Made by a program: the position numbers and the translations under genes
Assembly: GCF_032716425.1 (NCBI RefSeq)
Contig: NZ_CP090420.1
Coordinates: 248,001-312,000, forward strand
Length of the DNA: 64,000 bases
Origin: Pseudoalteromonas sp. N1230-9
GTDB lineage: Bacteria; Pseudomonadota; Gammaproteobacteria; Enterobacterales; Alteromonadaceae
Reading direction: 5' to 3'
The notes under the pieces: model-generated
What the model was told of the DNA's origin: nothing
What the model saw: only the letters and a program-made list of their open reading frames with translations
The model's database searches: none
Shown: positions 46,089-56,045 of the stretch, piece by piece
Position numbering within the stretch: the stretch's first letter is position 1
Layout: each line of letters starts with the position of its first letter

Positions 46089-47505
46089 GCTTTTGTATTG
46101 CTACTTCGTAGCGTTTGTATTTTTCTGTTGCCTTTGTCGAAAGCGGTTGCCTGACAGCCGCTTTACTGAGTGTCGCTACAGGCTTGTTCGATTTATAAAA
46201 ATCTAAAAAGTGGTCACTGTATTTAATAGCCAAAAACTCGCTTAAAGATTGCAATGTTTGCTTTGGCTCTGTAACAAGTTGTTCATAGTTAAGATCAAAA
46301 ATCGCTTCTGGCATAATGTGCTGCCAATGTGCCATAAGCTCAGTGTATAAATCAAAGTACTGTTTGAACTCAGTGAGAGAGCAAAAGTAGGGTTCGTTTT
46401 CAGCAAAATAATTGCTAAAGACTGACCATGCAATCGCATTGTAGTCGCGCTGCATATTAATAAACTTGGCATTTGGAAATAACAAATAGATTAAGCCGAG
46501 AGATTGATAATTAGCGGGTAGTTTGTTGATCATAAATGGGCGCACTTGGGGCGCTTGTTTTATTCGTTCAATGTAGATGTTACGGGCATGATTGATCAGC
46601 CCTTGATCAAGCTTCGCCAAGCAAGCAGGGTAAGGGGTCTGCGTTTGTTGTTCAATATACGCGACTACTTCATTACTAATGCTTGCATCTTCGCCTAAGC
46701 TTGAAAAGCTATCATGGCTTATTAACATTTGCTCAAGCAAAGTTGAGCCACTTCTGGGCATACCAATAATAAACACTGGCGTAATAGTACCACTAAAAAA
46801 GCGATCGCGAGAATTGATTAAAGCCTGGCTATTATGTTGAATAATATCGTGGTAAAACGGCGTAAGCGCTGCGGTTTTAAATGTTGTTAACTTAGACTGT
46901 AGTTTGTTGGCAAGTGTAAAGTAATTAAATGCTTGGTCTGTGTCGTCTAAAATATCGTAGCTTTTACCTAGCGCATAATAACAAACCATTTTTAAGCGTA
47001 AGTTATTCGTGAGTGTGAGAAACTGATGCAGTTCTTGTATGTAGTTTTGCTCGTGATTAAACCGAGCAAACTGCACAAGTTCAAATAAAATATAGGCTTT
47101 TACGGGGTAGTCACCCATAGTCAAAGCATGTTGCAATGTGCTGTACGCTTTATCTAGCTCGCCATAAGTTAAGTAGTGTTGAGCAAGGTAGTAATGAGGC
47201 TCAGGATTGTGACTGGCGATGGACTTTGCATACTCAAGCACAGTTAAAGCATCGTTTGGAGAGTGAACACCATTAAACGCATCTGCAAGTGCATGCAAAG
47301 GCTCAAGCATATAAGGAAGCCGCTCACAAGCGCGTTGTAATAAGTAAACAGCGGCGTCATATCGCTCTAAGCGTAGCGCAATTCTACCTAGACCAAATAG
47401 GGCTTCACCACTTTCAGGGTTGGCATCTAACAATGCTTTGAAGTGAAATTCAGCTTCTTTTAATTTGTTTTCTGCAAGGAGTTGATTGGCTTTATTTAGC
47501 AACAT
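46021..47505 (-). CDS. TPR-containing sulfotransferase
   Basis: 494 residues. N-terminal tetratricopeptide repeats (about 1-240, for example AEFHFKALLDANPESGEALF) are followed by a sulfotransferase domain with the 5'-PSB motif VFIIGMPRSGSTLLEQML, which binds PAPS. Such TPR-sulfotransferases are frequent in Pseudoalteromonas and often lie beside TonB receptors, as here. Acceptor unknown. Confidence 0.88.
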   Translation of the reverse strand: MLLNKANQLLAENKLKEAEFHFKALLDANPESGEALFGLGRIALRLERYDAAVYLLQRACERLPYMLEPLHALADAFNGVHSPNDALTVLEYAKSIASHNPEPHYYLAQHYLTYGELDKAYSTLQHALTMGDYPVKAYILFELVQFARFNHEQNYIQELHQFLTLTNNLRLKMVCYYALGKSYDILDDTDQAFNYFTLANKLQSKLTTFKTAALTPFYHDIIQHNSQALINSRDRFFSGTITPVFIIGMPRSGSTLLEQMLISHDSFSSLGEDASISNEVVAYIEQQTQTPYPACLAKLDQGLINHARNIYIERIKQAPQVRPFMINKLPANYQSLGLIYLLFPNAKFINMQRDYNAIAWSVFSNYFAENEPYFCSLTEFKQYFDLYTELMAHWQHIMPEAIFDLNYEQLVTEPKQTLQSLSEFLAIKYSDHFLDFYKSNKPVATLSKAAVRQPLSTKATEKYKRYEVAIQKLMSGPQTSSEDQQTDPDEPVDE

Positions 47506-47546
47506 GACATTACGATGAAATTATTATTTTTATTCACTATAAAACG

Positions 47547-47574
47547 AAAAAGGCGAAATGTCTTTCGCCTTTTT
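47547..47574. terminator. Terminator of TonB receptor gene
   Basis: AAAAAGGCGAAA / TTTCGCCTTTTT (12-bp perfect stem, TGTC loop) in the gap between the receptor stop and the sulfotransferase start. Works as an intrinsic terminator for the minus-strand receptor. Confidence 0.9.
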
Positions 47575-47629
47575 ATTTAGCTTGGTTAGTTCCTACTCTG
47601 TATGAAGCACAGCTAGTTACTAAGCTCGC

Positions 47630-50215
47630 TTAGAACGTATAGGTTGCTTTTACGTAGTAGAAACCGCCGTTAATACCAAACGGAGAGGTTTCGTAGTACT
47701 TACCACCCCAGTTGCTATTTGGAATGCCTGTGTTATCAAAGAAATCGAGTTTTTCAGCTTCTTGGTCAAACAGGTTTTGTGCACCAACAGAGAAACTGAT
47801 TTCTTCAGTTAAGAAGTACGTTACTTCTGCATCAATGGTTACAGCTGCATCAGCTGTTTTAGCTGTTGCGTCGTAATCTACGTGCACGCCTTGGTATTCA
47901 CCGAAATAGTTCACACGTGTAAATGCAGAGAAATCTTCCCACTGTTGCGCCCAGCTAAGTGTTGCGCGGTGATTTGGTAAATCATTTTCAAGACGGCTTA
48001 CTTTAAATTCGCCTGTGATTGGGCTTGATTTAGTTACTTCAGTGTCATTCCAGTTATAAGCTAAGCTGAATGTAGAGCTACCACCTAACAATTCAGTTGC
48101 ATAGTTGGCTACTAGGTCAACACCTTGCGTTGTGGTATCAAAATCATTGGTAAAGAAACTAACTTGGGCAAGATTTTGTACGTTAGGTACACCTGCTGCC
48201 TCTAGTGTGTCTTTATCCGCTTGGCTTAGCTCAATTTTGTCTGATTGACTGATACGGTCATCAACTTGAATGTTGTAATAATCAACCGTTAAGAATAAGT
48301 CACCCAATGTCCAAACTGCACCAAATGTATAGCTTTGCGATTCTTCTGGCTCAAGCTCTGTACCACCTAATTGCACTGCAATTGGGTTTGTTGGTGGTAA
48401 TAGGGCAGAATCTACTAACACACCACTGCTTAGGTTTGTTTGCACGTTACTAACGTTAGCCTGACCAACGGTTGGAGCACGGAAACCTGTACTTAATGAA
48501 CCACGAATATTTAAGTCTTCAGTTAAGTGGTATTGCGCTGTTAATTTGTAGTTAGTGGTTGACCCAAAGGTGTCATAATCTTCGTAACGAAGTGCTAAAC
48601 CCATTAAAAAGTCTTCGGTAAATGGTGCTTCAATATCGACGTAAGCTGCGTAGTTACGACGTGTGTATTCACCAGCATCAGATGGTTTGAAACCTGGGAA
48701 ACCATTTGAGCCAATACCAAAACCTTGCTCTGTTAAAGGACCCGCAGTAAAAGAAGCCACATCACCTGAAACAACAGTGAATGTTTCTTCATGCCATTCT
48801 AAACCACCGGCAACGTTTACGTCGTAAGCTAAACCAAAGTCAAAGCCTTTTGATAAATCAGCGTTAAAGTTCTTTTCTAACTGTGTGTATTTACCAGGGC
48901 TAAAGTCACGCGGGCTTTCAGGGCCAAGCGAAGCATTGATTGTATCGTAAATGAAATAGCGAGATTCATTAAAACCAACAGAACCACTTAAGTCGTAGTA
49001 TGCGCCTTCTAAAAAGCCGCTAGTTACTTCGCCTTTAGTACCAATTGTTAGTGCAGTATCTGTAATGTTACCGCCAAAGTTAGGTGTAAAACCGCCTGGT
49101 AGAATTTCATTAAATGCAAAGCAGTCAGGGTTGTTAGCAACACCGTTAATGTAATCGGGGTTATCTAACACGTTGTCATCAATCATGATATCAGTCGGAC
49201 AGTTGCCGCTCATGTCGCCAGTTAAATCACCAACAAGTAGCGTTTCGCCGCCGTCATTTGAGTACACACCTGGGCGAGTATGTGGGTTACGATAGTAGAA
49301 ACCACCGCGCACATCACGCTCAGAGTAGTTACCAAACATGTAAAATTGCGATGTATTACTTAAATCGAGACCGATATTACCGAAAATTGAAATATCGTCA
49401 TCAACTTCTGGTGCCCCCCAAACTTGCGCTAGAGGAGAGACATCAGGAACACCTGCATCAGCAAGTGCAGCTGCATCAGGACGCTGAACTGAGCGACTTG
49501 TTGCGTCAGCCGTTTTGTATTGGAAGCTTAAGTTTGCAAAGCCATCATCAGTGAAAGGAAGACCTACATTACCAGAGATTTGCGTGGTATCGCCATCGCC
49601 TTCATAGTATTCACCTTTACGGATCTCAAAAGAGCCGCCTTCAGAGGCATCTTTTAATACAAAGTTCATTACACCCGCGATAGCATCAGAACCATACTGT
49701 GCAGCAGCACCATCACGAAGTACTTCAACTTGTTTTAGAGCAATACTAGGAATTACTGAAATATCAGCACCCTGAGCACCGTCATTAATACCACCGCCTA
49801 AAAATGCAATAACAGAAGCACGGTGGCGACGTTTGCCGTTTACTAATACTAATGTACTGTCAGACGGTAAGCCACGTAAGTTGGCAGGGCGAACAAGTGA
49901 CGCAGCGTCACTGATTGGGTTTTGATGCACATTAAAAGACGGAACTGAGCCTTTTAATAGCTCAAGCATGTCTGTGTTACCTGCTTTCGTTAATTCTTCA
50001 CCACCGATAATATCAATAGGTACCGGTGAGTCACCAATTGAGCGTGGTGCTGAACGTGTTCCCACAACAGCAATTTTTTCAACATTTTTATTAACTTTTG
50101 TTTCTTCAGCTGTCTGCTCTGCCGCAACGACCGAACCTGATACAAATAGACCAGCAGTTGTGGTTGCTAGTGCAAACTTAATTGCGTGATGTAGCGCACT
50201 ATTTTTTAATTTCAT
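47630..50215 (-). CDS. TonB-dependent receptor
   Basis: 861 residues. Signal peptide 1-31 (ending GSVVAA), TonB-box-like KIAVVGTRSA, plug domain (ANLRGLPSDSTLVLVNGKRRH, VEVLRDGAAAQYGSDAIAGVMNFVLK), and a large barrel ending in YVKATYTF. Of the type common in marine Alteromonadales for import of carbohydrates, peptides or iron complexes. No Fur box seen. The ligand is unknown. Confidence 0.93.
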   Translation of the reverse strand: MKLKNSALHHAIKFALATTTAGLFVSGSVVAAEQTAEETKVNKNVEKIAVVGTRSAPRSIGDSPVPIDIIGGEELTKAGNTDMLELLKGSVPSFNVHQNPISDAASLVRPANLRGLPSDSTLVLVNGKRRHRASVIAFLGGGINDGAQGADISVIPSIALKQVEVLRDGAAAQYGSDAIAGVMNFVLKDASEGGSFEIRKGEYYEGDGDTTQISGNVGLPFTDDGFANLSFQYKTADATSRSVQRPDAAALADAGVPDVSPLAQVWGAPEVDDDISIFGNIGLDLSNTSQFYMFGNYSERDVRGGFYYRNPHTRPGVYSNDGGETLLVGDLTGDMSGNCPTDIMIDDNVLDNPDYINGVANNPDCFAFNEILPGGFTPNFGGNITDTALTIGTKGEVTSGFLEGAYYDLSGSVGFNESRYFIYDTINASLGPESPRDFSPGKYTQLEKNFNADLSKGFDFGLAYDVNVAGGLEWHEETFTVVSGDVASFTAGPLTEQGFGIGSNGFPGFKPSDAGEYTRRNYAAYVDIEAPFTEDFLMGLALRYEDYDTFGSTTNYKLTAQYHLTEDLNIRGSLSTGFRAPTVGQANVSNVQTNLSSGVLVDSALLPPTNPIAVQLGGTELEPEESQSYTFGAVWTLGDLFLTVDYYNIQVDDRISQSDKIELSQADKDTLEAAGVPNVQNLAQVSFFTNDFDTTTQGVDLVANYATELLGGSSTFSLAYNWNDTEVTKSSPITGEFKVSRLENDLPNHRATLSWAQQWEDFSAFTRVNYFGEYQGVHVDYDATAKTADAAVTIDAEVTYFLTEEISFSVGAQNLFDQEAEKLDFFDNTGIPNSNWGGKYYETSPFGINGGFYYVKATYTF

Positions 50216-50507
50216 TCTGACTTCCCCAGTTAGAATAGTTATGATTATGCCACCAAATAGGTATTTAAACTTGGTGTAAACAACTTATACCGACTGTAAA
50301 TTTATTTTGCAAATTGTTAATGGTGTGTTGTTTTTGGTTGGGAGGAGTTTAATTTATTGTGATTATCTTTATTATGTGCATGAAAGTTAAGAAGATAAAT
50401 TATTCTTAAATTGATTAAAAATAGTCAGGATTTATCGGTTTGTTAGAAAAAAAATTTAATTATTGATTGTTTGTATGATTTTTGAGCTAAAAACGGGTTG
50501 GAACGAT

Positions 50508-50663
50508 TTACTTATTTTGTTGTGTTTTATTACTTAATTGCCATTGCTTTAATTTTTCACGGTATTCATCCCAAACACAAGGACAGCAACTACCTCCACC
50601 ACAGCACTCATCTGGGGCAGGCTTTTGTGGTTTATTATCGCTGTGCTGGTTAGTTTCGTACAT
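50508..50663 (-). CDS. Oxidoreductase-like cysteine-rich small protein
   Basis: 51 residues, not long enough for most gene finders. Start MYETNQHSDNKPQKPAPDEC, followed by CGGGSCCPCVWDEYREKL: the CCGxGCxPCVWDxYxxxL pattern of the oxidoreductase-like domain (PF09791). Four to five cysteines suggest a metal or redox site. Function unknown. The 292 bases between it and the TonB receptor start contain only promoter sequence. Confidence 0.75.
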   Translation of the reverse strand: MYETNQHSDNKPQKPAPDECCGGGSCCPCVWDEYREKLKQWQLSNKTQQNK

Positions 50664-50764
50664 GTGAAATTTAAAATAGTAATAAAAGAACTGCAGGGTA
50701 ATGTAAAAATTAATATAAGTAAATTATGCTTTGTGAAGTCCCCTTGCTGTGTGAGAATAGCAAC

Positions 50765-51175
50765 ATGCGATTATATAAAGTCATTCATAGAGCCCCGTTT
50801 AGGGTGGCTAAAATTACAAAAAGACGTCAGCAATTACGTTTCAAGCGCGCTATGGTGGCACTAAAAATTGCACTTGCCCAAGAAAAGCAAGAAACCAAAG
50901 AAATGTTGCATATCTACAAGCGTTACACCCAAGGCAATGCCAGCAAAGAAGAATTACACACTGCTAATGAACAATTCTTAGATATTTTAAAAGGCTTGGG
51001 TCTTGGCGTCTTTGCTGTTTTACCCTTTGCACCAATAACGATCCCCTTAGTTGTAAAGTTAGGTCATTGGGTTGGTGTAGATGTTTTACCTAGCTCTTTT
51101 AATATCAACAAGTCAATTAAAGAGATCGATCAGCAAGTAGCCAAAGAAGAGGCCGAAGAGAAAAATCAAAAATAA
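50765..51175 (+). CDS. LETM1-like protein
   Basis: 136 residues from the ATG at 50765; an earlier ATG at 50726 is possible. The LGLGVFAVLPFAPITIPLVVKLG segment with the following VGVDVLPSSF is typical of LETM1-domain proteins of marine gammaproteobacteria. It has one hydrophobic stretch, flanked by charged helices. Role unknown. Confidence 0.75.
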   Translation: MRLYKVIHRAPFRVAKITKRRQQLRFKRAMVALKIALAQEKQETKEMLHIYKRYTQGNASKEELHTANEQFLDILKGLGLGVFAVLPFAPITIPLVVKLGHWVGVDVLPSSFNINKSIKEIDQQVAKEEAEEKNQK

Positions 51176-51274
51176 TTTTTATTTCTTTGATTTAGCTAAA
51201 TAGCTTGAATGCTATACCTTTTGTTGCTTGTTATTGGTATGCTTAATTATCTTTTCTTCATTTAGAGTCGTTTA

Positions 51275-52636
51275 ATGAGTTCATTAATTCGTCATTCTTC
51301 ATCGGGTATTCCTTTATCTTTCGTTGAAAAAGCGCAACTTTCAGATTGGCTTGAATCACAATCAAAGGCACTGCAAAATTGGCTTGCTAATTGCGATTTT
51401 AAGAATAAAGGTTTGGCTTTGGTTGCCGACAGTGAATCCGGTGAGCTTACTCACGTTTATTGTTTAGTGGCAGATCTTCAAGATTTTTGGTTAGCCGGTG
51501 AGCTATCGACAAAACTGCCTGCTGGTTGTTACCAAATACAAGGTGAAGAAAAGTTCATAGAACAGGTTGCGCTTGGTTTTATGCTAGGCGGCTATGAATT
51601 TAGCGAATACAAAGAGAAGCCTTCACCGCGCGCGCAATTAGCAATTACAAATAAAAGCCTTGTTGAGCGATTAACACAACAAGCAAATGCGATTAATCTT
51701 GTTCGTGATTTAGTAAATACGCCCGCTGCAGATATGATGCCTCAGCATCTATCTCAGGTAATGGCAGACCTAGCCGACACCTACGATGGTGATTTCAGTG
51801 AATGGGTTGGGGATGAGCTTTTAGAACAAAACTACCCAACTATTCATATGGTGGGTCGTGCGAGTGAAAATAAACCTCGCTTGCTAGATTTACGTTGGGG
51901 AGCACAAGATGCACCTCAAATAACGCTAGTAGGGAAGGGGGTTTGTTTTGACTCAGGTGGTTTAGATTTAAAACCAAGTTCGGGCATGCGCAACATGAAA
52001 AAAGACATGGGTGGTGCTGCACACGTGATTGGTCTTGCACAGTTAATCATGGCTGCCAACCTGCCTATTCGTTTACGTGTTTTAGTACCTGCGGTTGAAA
52101 ATGCCGTATCACGTAATGCATTTAGACCAGGCGATGTGATCAAAACACGTAAAGGGATCACGGTTGAAATTGACAACACTGACGCTGAAGGTCGTTTGGT
52201 CTTATGTGATGCTTTAGCTGAAGCGCAAAATGATAATCCAGAACTTATTATCGACTTTGCAACGTTAACAGGCGCATGTCGTATTGCCCTTGGTACTGAG
52301 TTACCTGGTTTTTTCGCGAACAACCGTGATGTTGCCAATAAATTATTAGATGCCGGCGAAAGCTGTCATGACCCAATTTGGCAACTTCCGCTGTTTGATC
52401 AATACAAAGCACTATTAAAAAGTGATGTGGCAGATATTGCCAACTGTGCGTCAACTCCATTCGGCGGTGCAATTACCGCAGCGCTTTATTTGAAAGAGTT
52501 TATTGAACCGAGCACGCCTTGGGTTCATTTTGATGTAATGGCTTGGAACTTACGCGCATTACCTGGACGCCCTGTTGGCGGTGAAGCACTGGGTATTCGA
52601 GCGGTGTTTAATTACCTACAAGAGCGCTGTCAATAA
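51275..52636 (+). CDS. Leucyl aminopeptidase family protein (M17)
   Basis: 453 residues. Metal and active-site motifs are GKGVCFDSGGLDLKP, MKKDMGGAAHV and NTDAEGRLVL, typical of M17 peptidases. Two-metal cytosolic aminopeptidase releasing N-terminal residues. The N-terminal third is the usual less conserved domain. Convergent with the yaeR gene. Confidence 0.93.
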   Translation: MSSLIRHSSSGIPLSFVEKAQLSDWLESQSKALQNWLANCDFKNKGLALVADSESGELTHVYCLVADLQDFWLAGELSTKLPAGCYQIQGEEKFIEQVALGFMLGGYEFSEYKEKPSPRAQLAITNKSLVERLTQQANAINLVRDLVNTPAADMMPQHLSQVMADLADTYDGDFSEWVGDELLEQNYPTIHMVGRASENKPRLLDLRWGAQDAPQITLVGKGVCFDSGGLDLKPSSGMRNMKKDMGGAAHVIGLAQLIMAANLPIRLRVLVPAVENAVSRNAFRPGDVIKTRKGITVEIDNTDAEGRLVLCDALAEAQNDNPELIIDFATLTGACRIALGTELPGFFANNRDVANKLLDAGESCHDPIWQLPLFDQYKALLKSDVADIANCASTPFGGAITAALYLKEFIEPSTPWVHFDVMAWNLRALPGRPVGGEALGIRAVFNYLQERCQ

Positions 52637-52638
52637 AA

Positions 52639-53025
52639 TTAAACTTGGTATAGCTCTAATGGCAAATCATCGGGATCGGCAAAAAACGTAAACTGCTTCC
52701 CGGTGATTTCATCCTGCCTAATTTCTTCAACTACAATTCCATGCTGTTCTAAATATGCTTTCGCTTTAGCAATATCAGCAACTTTAAACGCTAAATGGCG
52801 TAATCCCTGAGCCTCTGGATAGCTTGGCCTTTGTGGTGCATCAGGAAAAGAAAATAATTCAATCTGACTGCCATCAGGAAGTGCTAGATCTAGCTTATAA
52901 GAATCACGTGCACTGCGATACTGCTCATGAATGACAGGCAGTTTTAAAATTTCTGTATAAAAATGCTTTGAGTGAGCGTAATTACTACAAATGATAGCTG
53001 CATGATGAATGCCTAACAATTCCAT
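52639..53025 (-). CDS. VOC family protein (YaeR/GloA2-like)
   Basis: The ATG at 53025 after a GAGGG box gives 128 residues. HHAAIICSNYAHSKHFY, RSARDSYKLDLALPDG, IELFSFPDAPQRPSYPEAQGL and FFADPDDLPLELYQ match E. coli YaeR closely. A VOC-fold metalloprotein; its reaction is unknown. It is 58 bases after the KAS III stop, with a terminator between. Confidence 0.9.
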   Translation of the reverse strand: MELLGIHHAAIICSNYAHSKHFYTEILKLPVIHEQYRSARDSYKLDLALPDGSQIELFSFPDAPQRPSYPEAQGLRHLAFKVADIAKAKAYLEQHGIVVEEIRQDEITGKQFTFFADPDDLPLELYQV

Positions 53026-53041
53026 TGAAACCCTCACAAAA

Positions 53042-53063
53042 AAGCGCGACTATTGCCGCGCTT
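53042..53063 (-). terminator. Terminator of KAS III gene
   Basis: On the minus strand AAGCGCG, GCAATAGT, CGCGCTT, then T run. Located 20 bases after the KAS III stop and just before the VOC gene. Confidence 0.85.
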
Positions 53064-53082
53064 ATATCTAATTTAATTTGAA

Positions 53083-54156
53083 TTATTCAGTGCCTTTACA
53101 TGCAGCTACCGCAGGAGCCACTAACTCTAGTCCTGTTTTATCACAAGGTGGTAAAGCTGCGTCAGACTTCGCTATTGGCGTTACGCGCTCCCCCCATTTT
53201 ATGTAGCTTGCAGCCCACGTTAAACCAGCGCCAAAGGCAGCAGACATTATATTTGAATGCGGCTTGATTAAGCCTTGTTCTACGGCCTCACAAAGTGCGA
53301 TGGCAATTGTTGCTGCGGAGGTATTGCCGTAATCCGCTATGTTAACCATTACTTTTTCGTCAGCAACTTTTAGGCGCTGTTGAATTGCTTGGATAATGCG
53401 TAAGTTAGCTTGATGAGGTACTAATACATCAATATCATCAAGTTGTAACTGTGCTTGGTTTAAAACATCATCACAGGCTTCACTCATGCCTTTTACTGCA
53501 CGTTTGAAAATTTCACGGCCTTCAAATAATAAATTAGACGGGCCAATTGGTTGGTACTTGTTAAGATCGCTACCAAAGTTTTCGATGTGAAGAATATCTC
53601 TGTCTTCGCTATCACAACCCGTTTTGGTTGCAAGCAAACCAGACGGTGTATCTGACGCTTCTAACACAACTGCACCAGCGCCATCGCCAAATAATACCGC
53701 ACTGTCACGGCGAGCCCAGTTTACATACCAAGTCATACGCTCAGCAGCAATAACGACAGCTTTTTTGATCATGCCTGCACGAATTTGTGCGGTTGCAGCT
53801 TGTAATGCATATAAAAAGCCTGAACATGCAGCGTTGGTATCCATCGCTGCGGCGCCTACCGCACCAATATTTTTTTGAACCAAAGACGCTGTGTTAGCAA
53901 CCATCGTTGAAGGGGTACATGTAGCTAATAACACCAAATCAATGTCTTTAGCGTCAACACCAGCACAGGCAAGGGCTTGCTTTGCGGCAACAGTGGCTAA
54001 ATCGGCAGTAGAAACATGACTGACACGACGAGATTTAATGCCTGTACGTGTTGTGATCCATTCATCATTGGTATCAACAATATTGCTAATTTCATCATTG
54101 CTGATGCTTGCTGGTGGTATACATTTACCCCAGCCAGTAATTTGGGCATAAGACAT
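53083..54156 (-). CDS. Beta-ketoacyl-ACP synthase III
   Basis: 357 residues. The catalytic triad is C111 (TNAACSGF), H in VPHQAN and N in YGNTSAAT. Condenses acetyl-CoA or another acyl-CoA with malonyl-ACP. A 30-residue extension after the usual end (WAASYIKWG) is odd: [23 protein letters not shown]. No other fatty acid genes are nearby, so this may be a second FabH with a special starter acyl chain. Confidence 0.92.
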   Translation of the reverse strand: MSYAQITGWGKCIPPASISNDEISNIVDTNDEWITTRTGIKSRRVSHVSTADLATVAAKQALACAGVDAKDIDLVLLATCTPSTMVANTASLVQKNIGAVGAAAMDTNAACSGFLYALQAATAQIRAGMIKKAVVIAAERMTWYVNWARRDSAVLFGDGAGAVVLEASDTPSGLLATKTGCDSEDRDILHIENFGSDLNKYQPIGPSNLLFEGREIFKRAVKGMSEACDDVLNQAQLQLDDIDVLVPHQANLRIIQAIQQRLKVADEKVMVNIADYGNTSAATIAIALCEAVEQGLIKPHSNIMSAAFGAGLTWAASYIKWGERVTPIAKSDAALPPCDKTGLELVAPAVAACKGTE

Positions 54157-54307
54157 AATGTGTTCTCTTTATGTGGTCAGACGACTTTAATTTTTTCGAA
54201 GTTATATCAAAATTCACATCCTAAGACTAGCGTAACGCAGTTTCACATCGTAAATAATGGCATTTACTCGGTATTTAAGTTAAACCTAGTATAAAAAAGA
54301 GGCGATC

Positions 54308-55615
54308 ATGAAAAAAATAAATCTAAAAATAAGCACATTATCGGTACTGTCTTTATTATCCGCATTTGCTGTTAACGCACAAACTACGATTATTTACGCT
54401 GGAAAAATGCTCGCAGGCACTGAGCAAGATGTAAAAGAGAAGCAAACACTTGTCATTGAAGACAACAAAATAGCAGCGATAAAATCAGGCTACTTAACTA
54501 AAGAGCAGTTAAATCTCAGTGATGCTGATCTTATTGATCTAAAAAATCAGATGGTATTGCCAGGTCTTATTGACATGCACGTACATGTTACGTTTGAGCG
54601 CGATGCAAAACGTAACCCACATAAATGGACCACCGAATACGAAGCAGATAATGCACTACGTTCTTTAAAGTATTTACAGCGCACCGTGAATGCTGGTTTT
54701 ACCTCTGTGCGTGACCTTGGTAGTAGCTATCAAGTTATTTTTCCATTGAAGCGAGCTATAGAACGTGGCGATATCGTGGGCCCGCGTATTTTTGCTGCAG
54801 GAGATATGATCACACCAACGGGTGGTCATGCTGATATGCATGGCTATCGTCGAGACATCAGTGAAGCTGTAGGTGCGGGGTTAGGGGTCTGTAATGGGGC
54901 TGACGATTGCACTAGAGCAGTTCGTGATGTGATAAAAAGTGGCGCTGATGTGATCAAAATCACGGCAACTGGCGGGGTTTTGAGTAATACTGCCGCAGGT
55001 GTTAATCAACAATTTACCGATGAAGAGCTTTTTGCAATCGTTAATACAGCGCATCATTTGGGGCGAAAAGTAACGGCTCACGCACACGGTACACAAGGAA
55101 TAAAAGCCGCATTAAAGGCGGGGGTTGATTCAATTGAACATGGCTCGTTTTTAGATAAAGAAACGATAAAGCTATTTAAACAGCATGACGCGTATTTGGT
55201 GCCAACCTTGTTAGCAGGTGCTACTGTTAAAAAAGAGGTTTTAAGTAATCCAAACATGCCTAAGGCCATAGCAGATAAAGTTGAGTTTGTGGCTCCAAAA
55301 ATGCAAGCCTCATTTAAACTAGCGCTAAAAAATAACGTTAAAATTGCATTTGGTACTGATTCAGGCGTCTCTAAGCATGGTGATAACGCCGATGAATTTG
55401 CACTCCTTGTAAAGTATGGTATGACACCTACGCAGGCTATAAAATCAGCGACTGTTGAGGCGGCAAAGTTGTTAGGGCAGAGCGATAAGCTGGGTGACTT
55501 GAGTGTTGGTAAGCAAGCGGATATCATCAGTGTTAATACACACGTTCTTAATGATATAAGTCAGCTAAACAGCGTCAACTTTGTTATGCAGGACGGTAAA
55601 GTGCTCAAACAATAA
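54308..55615 (+). CDS. Secreted amidohydrolase
   Basis: 435 residues with a signal peptide (about 1-24, AFAVNA-Q). DMHVHVTF provides the first metal histidines, KITATGG the bridging lysine region, HAHGTQGIKAALKAGVDSIEHG the further ligands, and FGTDSG the catalytic aspartate. Similar to imidazolonepropionase- and Xaa-Pro dipeptidase-like proteins. The substrate is unknown. A DUF4440 gene follows after 8 bases. Confidence 0.9.
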   Translation: MKKINLKISTLSVLSLLSAFAVNAQTTIIYAGKMLAGTEQDVKEKQTLVIEDNKIAAIKSGYLTKEQLNLSDADLIDLKNQMVLPGLIDMHVHVTFERDAKRNPHKWTTEYEADNALRSLKYLQRTVNAGFTSVRDLGSSYQVIFPLKRAIERGDIVGPRIFAAGDMITPTGGHADMHGYRRDISEAVGAGLGVCNGADDCTRAVRDVIKSGADVIKITATGGVLSNTAAGVNQQFTDEELFAIVNTAHHLGRKVTAHAHGTQGIKAALKAGVDSIEHGSFLDKETIKLFKQHDAYLVPTLLAGATVKKEVLSNPNMPKAIADKVEFVAPKMQASFKLALKNNVKIAFGTDSGVSKHGDNADEFALLVKYGMTPTQAIKSATVEAAKLLGQSDKLGDLSVGKQADIISVNTHVLNDISQLNSVNFVMQDGKVLKQ

Positions 55616-55623
55616 GGGTAAAA

Positions 55624-56028
55624 ATGAGCGGAAAAATTAAAGCGACGTTATTTAATCATTTGATTGATGCGGAAAGACAATTGTTAGAGCCTGAGGTGAG
55701 ACAATCAACTGAGGCTCTTGATGCATTGCTCGATGATGATTTTATTGAGATTGCCGCAGACGGCACGTCATTTAATAAATTCCAAGTGTTAACCCGTCTA
55801 CCTACAGAAGTTGTTCCACAGTTTTATAATCAACACTTTAAAGGCCGTATGCTGAGTGATGATATTGCGCAATTAAGCTATCAAGCTGCGTTTAGGCGTT
55901 CTGCGCGTGCAGAATTTAATTATTCTGTGCGTATGTCGCTTTGGCGTTTTAATGGCAAGCAATGGCAAATGGTCTTTCATCAAGGCACCCCCTGTGCTGT
56001 GTTTACTATTTCTATGGACGATGATTAA
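55624..56028 (+). CDS. DUF4440 (NTF2-like) protein
   Basis: 134 residues; an N-terminal helix (LIDAERQLLEPEVRQS), then LDDDFIEIAADGTSFNK and the VRMSLWRFNGKQWQMVFHQGTP motif, typical of DUF4440. NTF2-like fold, function unknown. Within a run of plus-strand genes (8 bases after the amidohydrolase, 17 before the kinase). Confidence 0.83.
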   Translation: MSGKIKATLFNHLIDAERQLLEPEVRQSTEALDALLDDDFIEIAADGTSFNKFQVLTRLPTEVVPQFYNQHFKGRMLSDDIAQLSYQAAFRRSARAEFNYSVRMSLWRFNGKQWQMVFHQGTPCAVFTISMDDD

Positions 56029-56045
56029 GTCTTAAAGAGTCCGCT

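Noticed and set aside
50216..50507. Fur box in front of the second TonB receptor
   Set aside because: No stretch matches the repeat well; the gene may respond to something other than iron.
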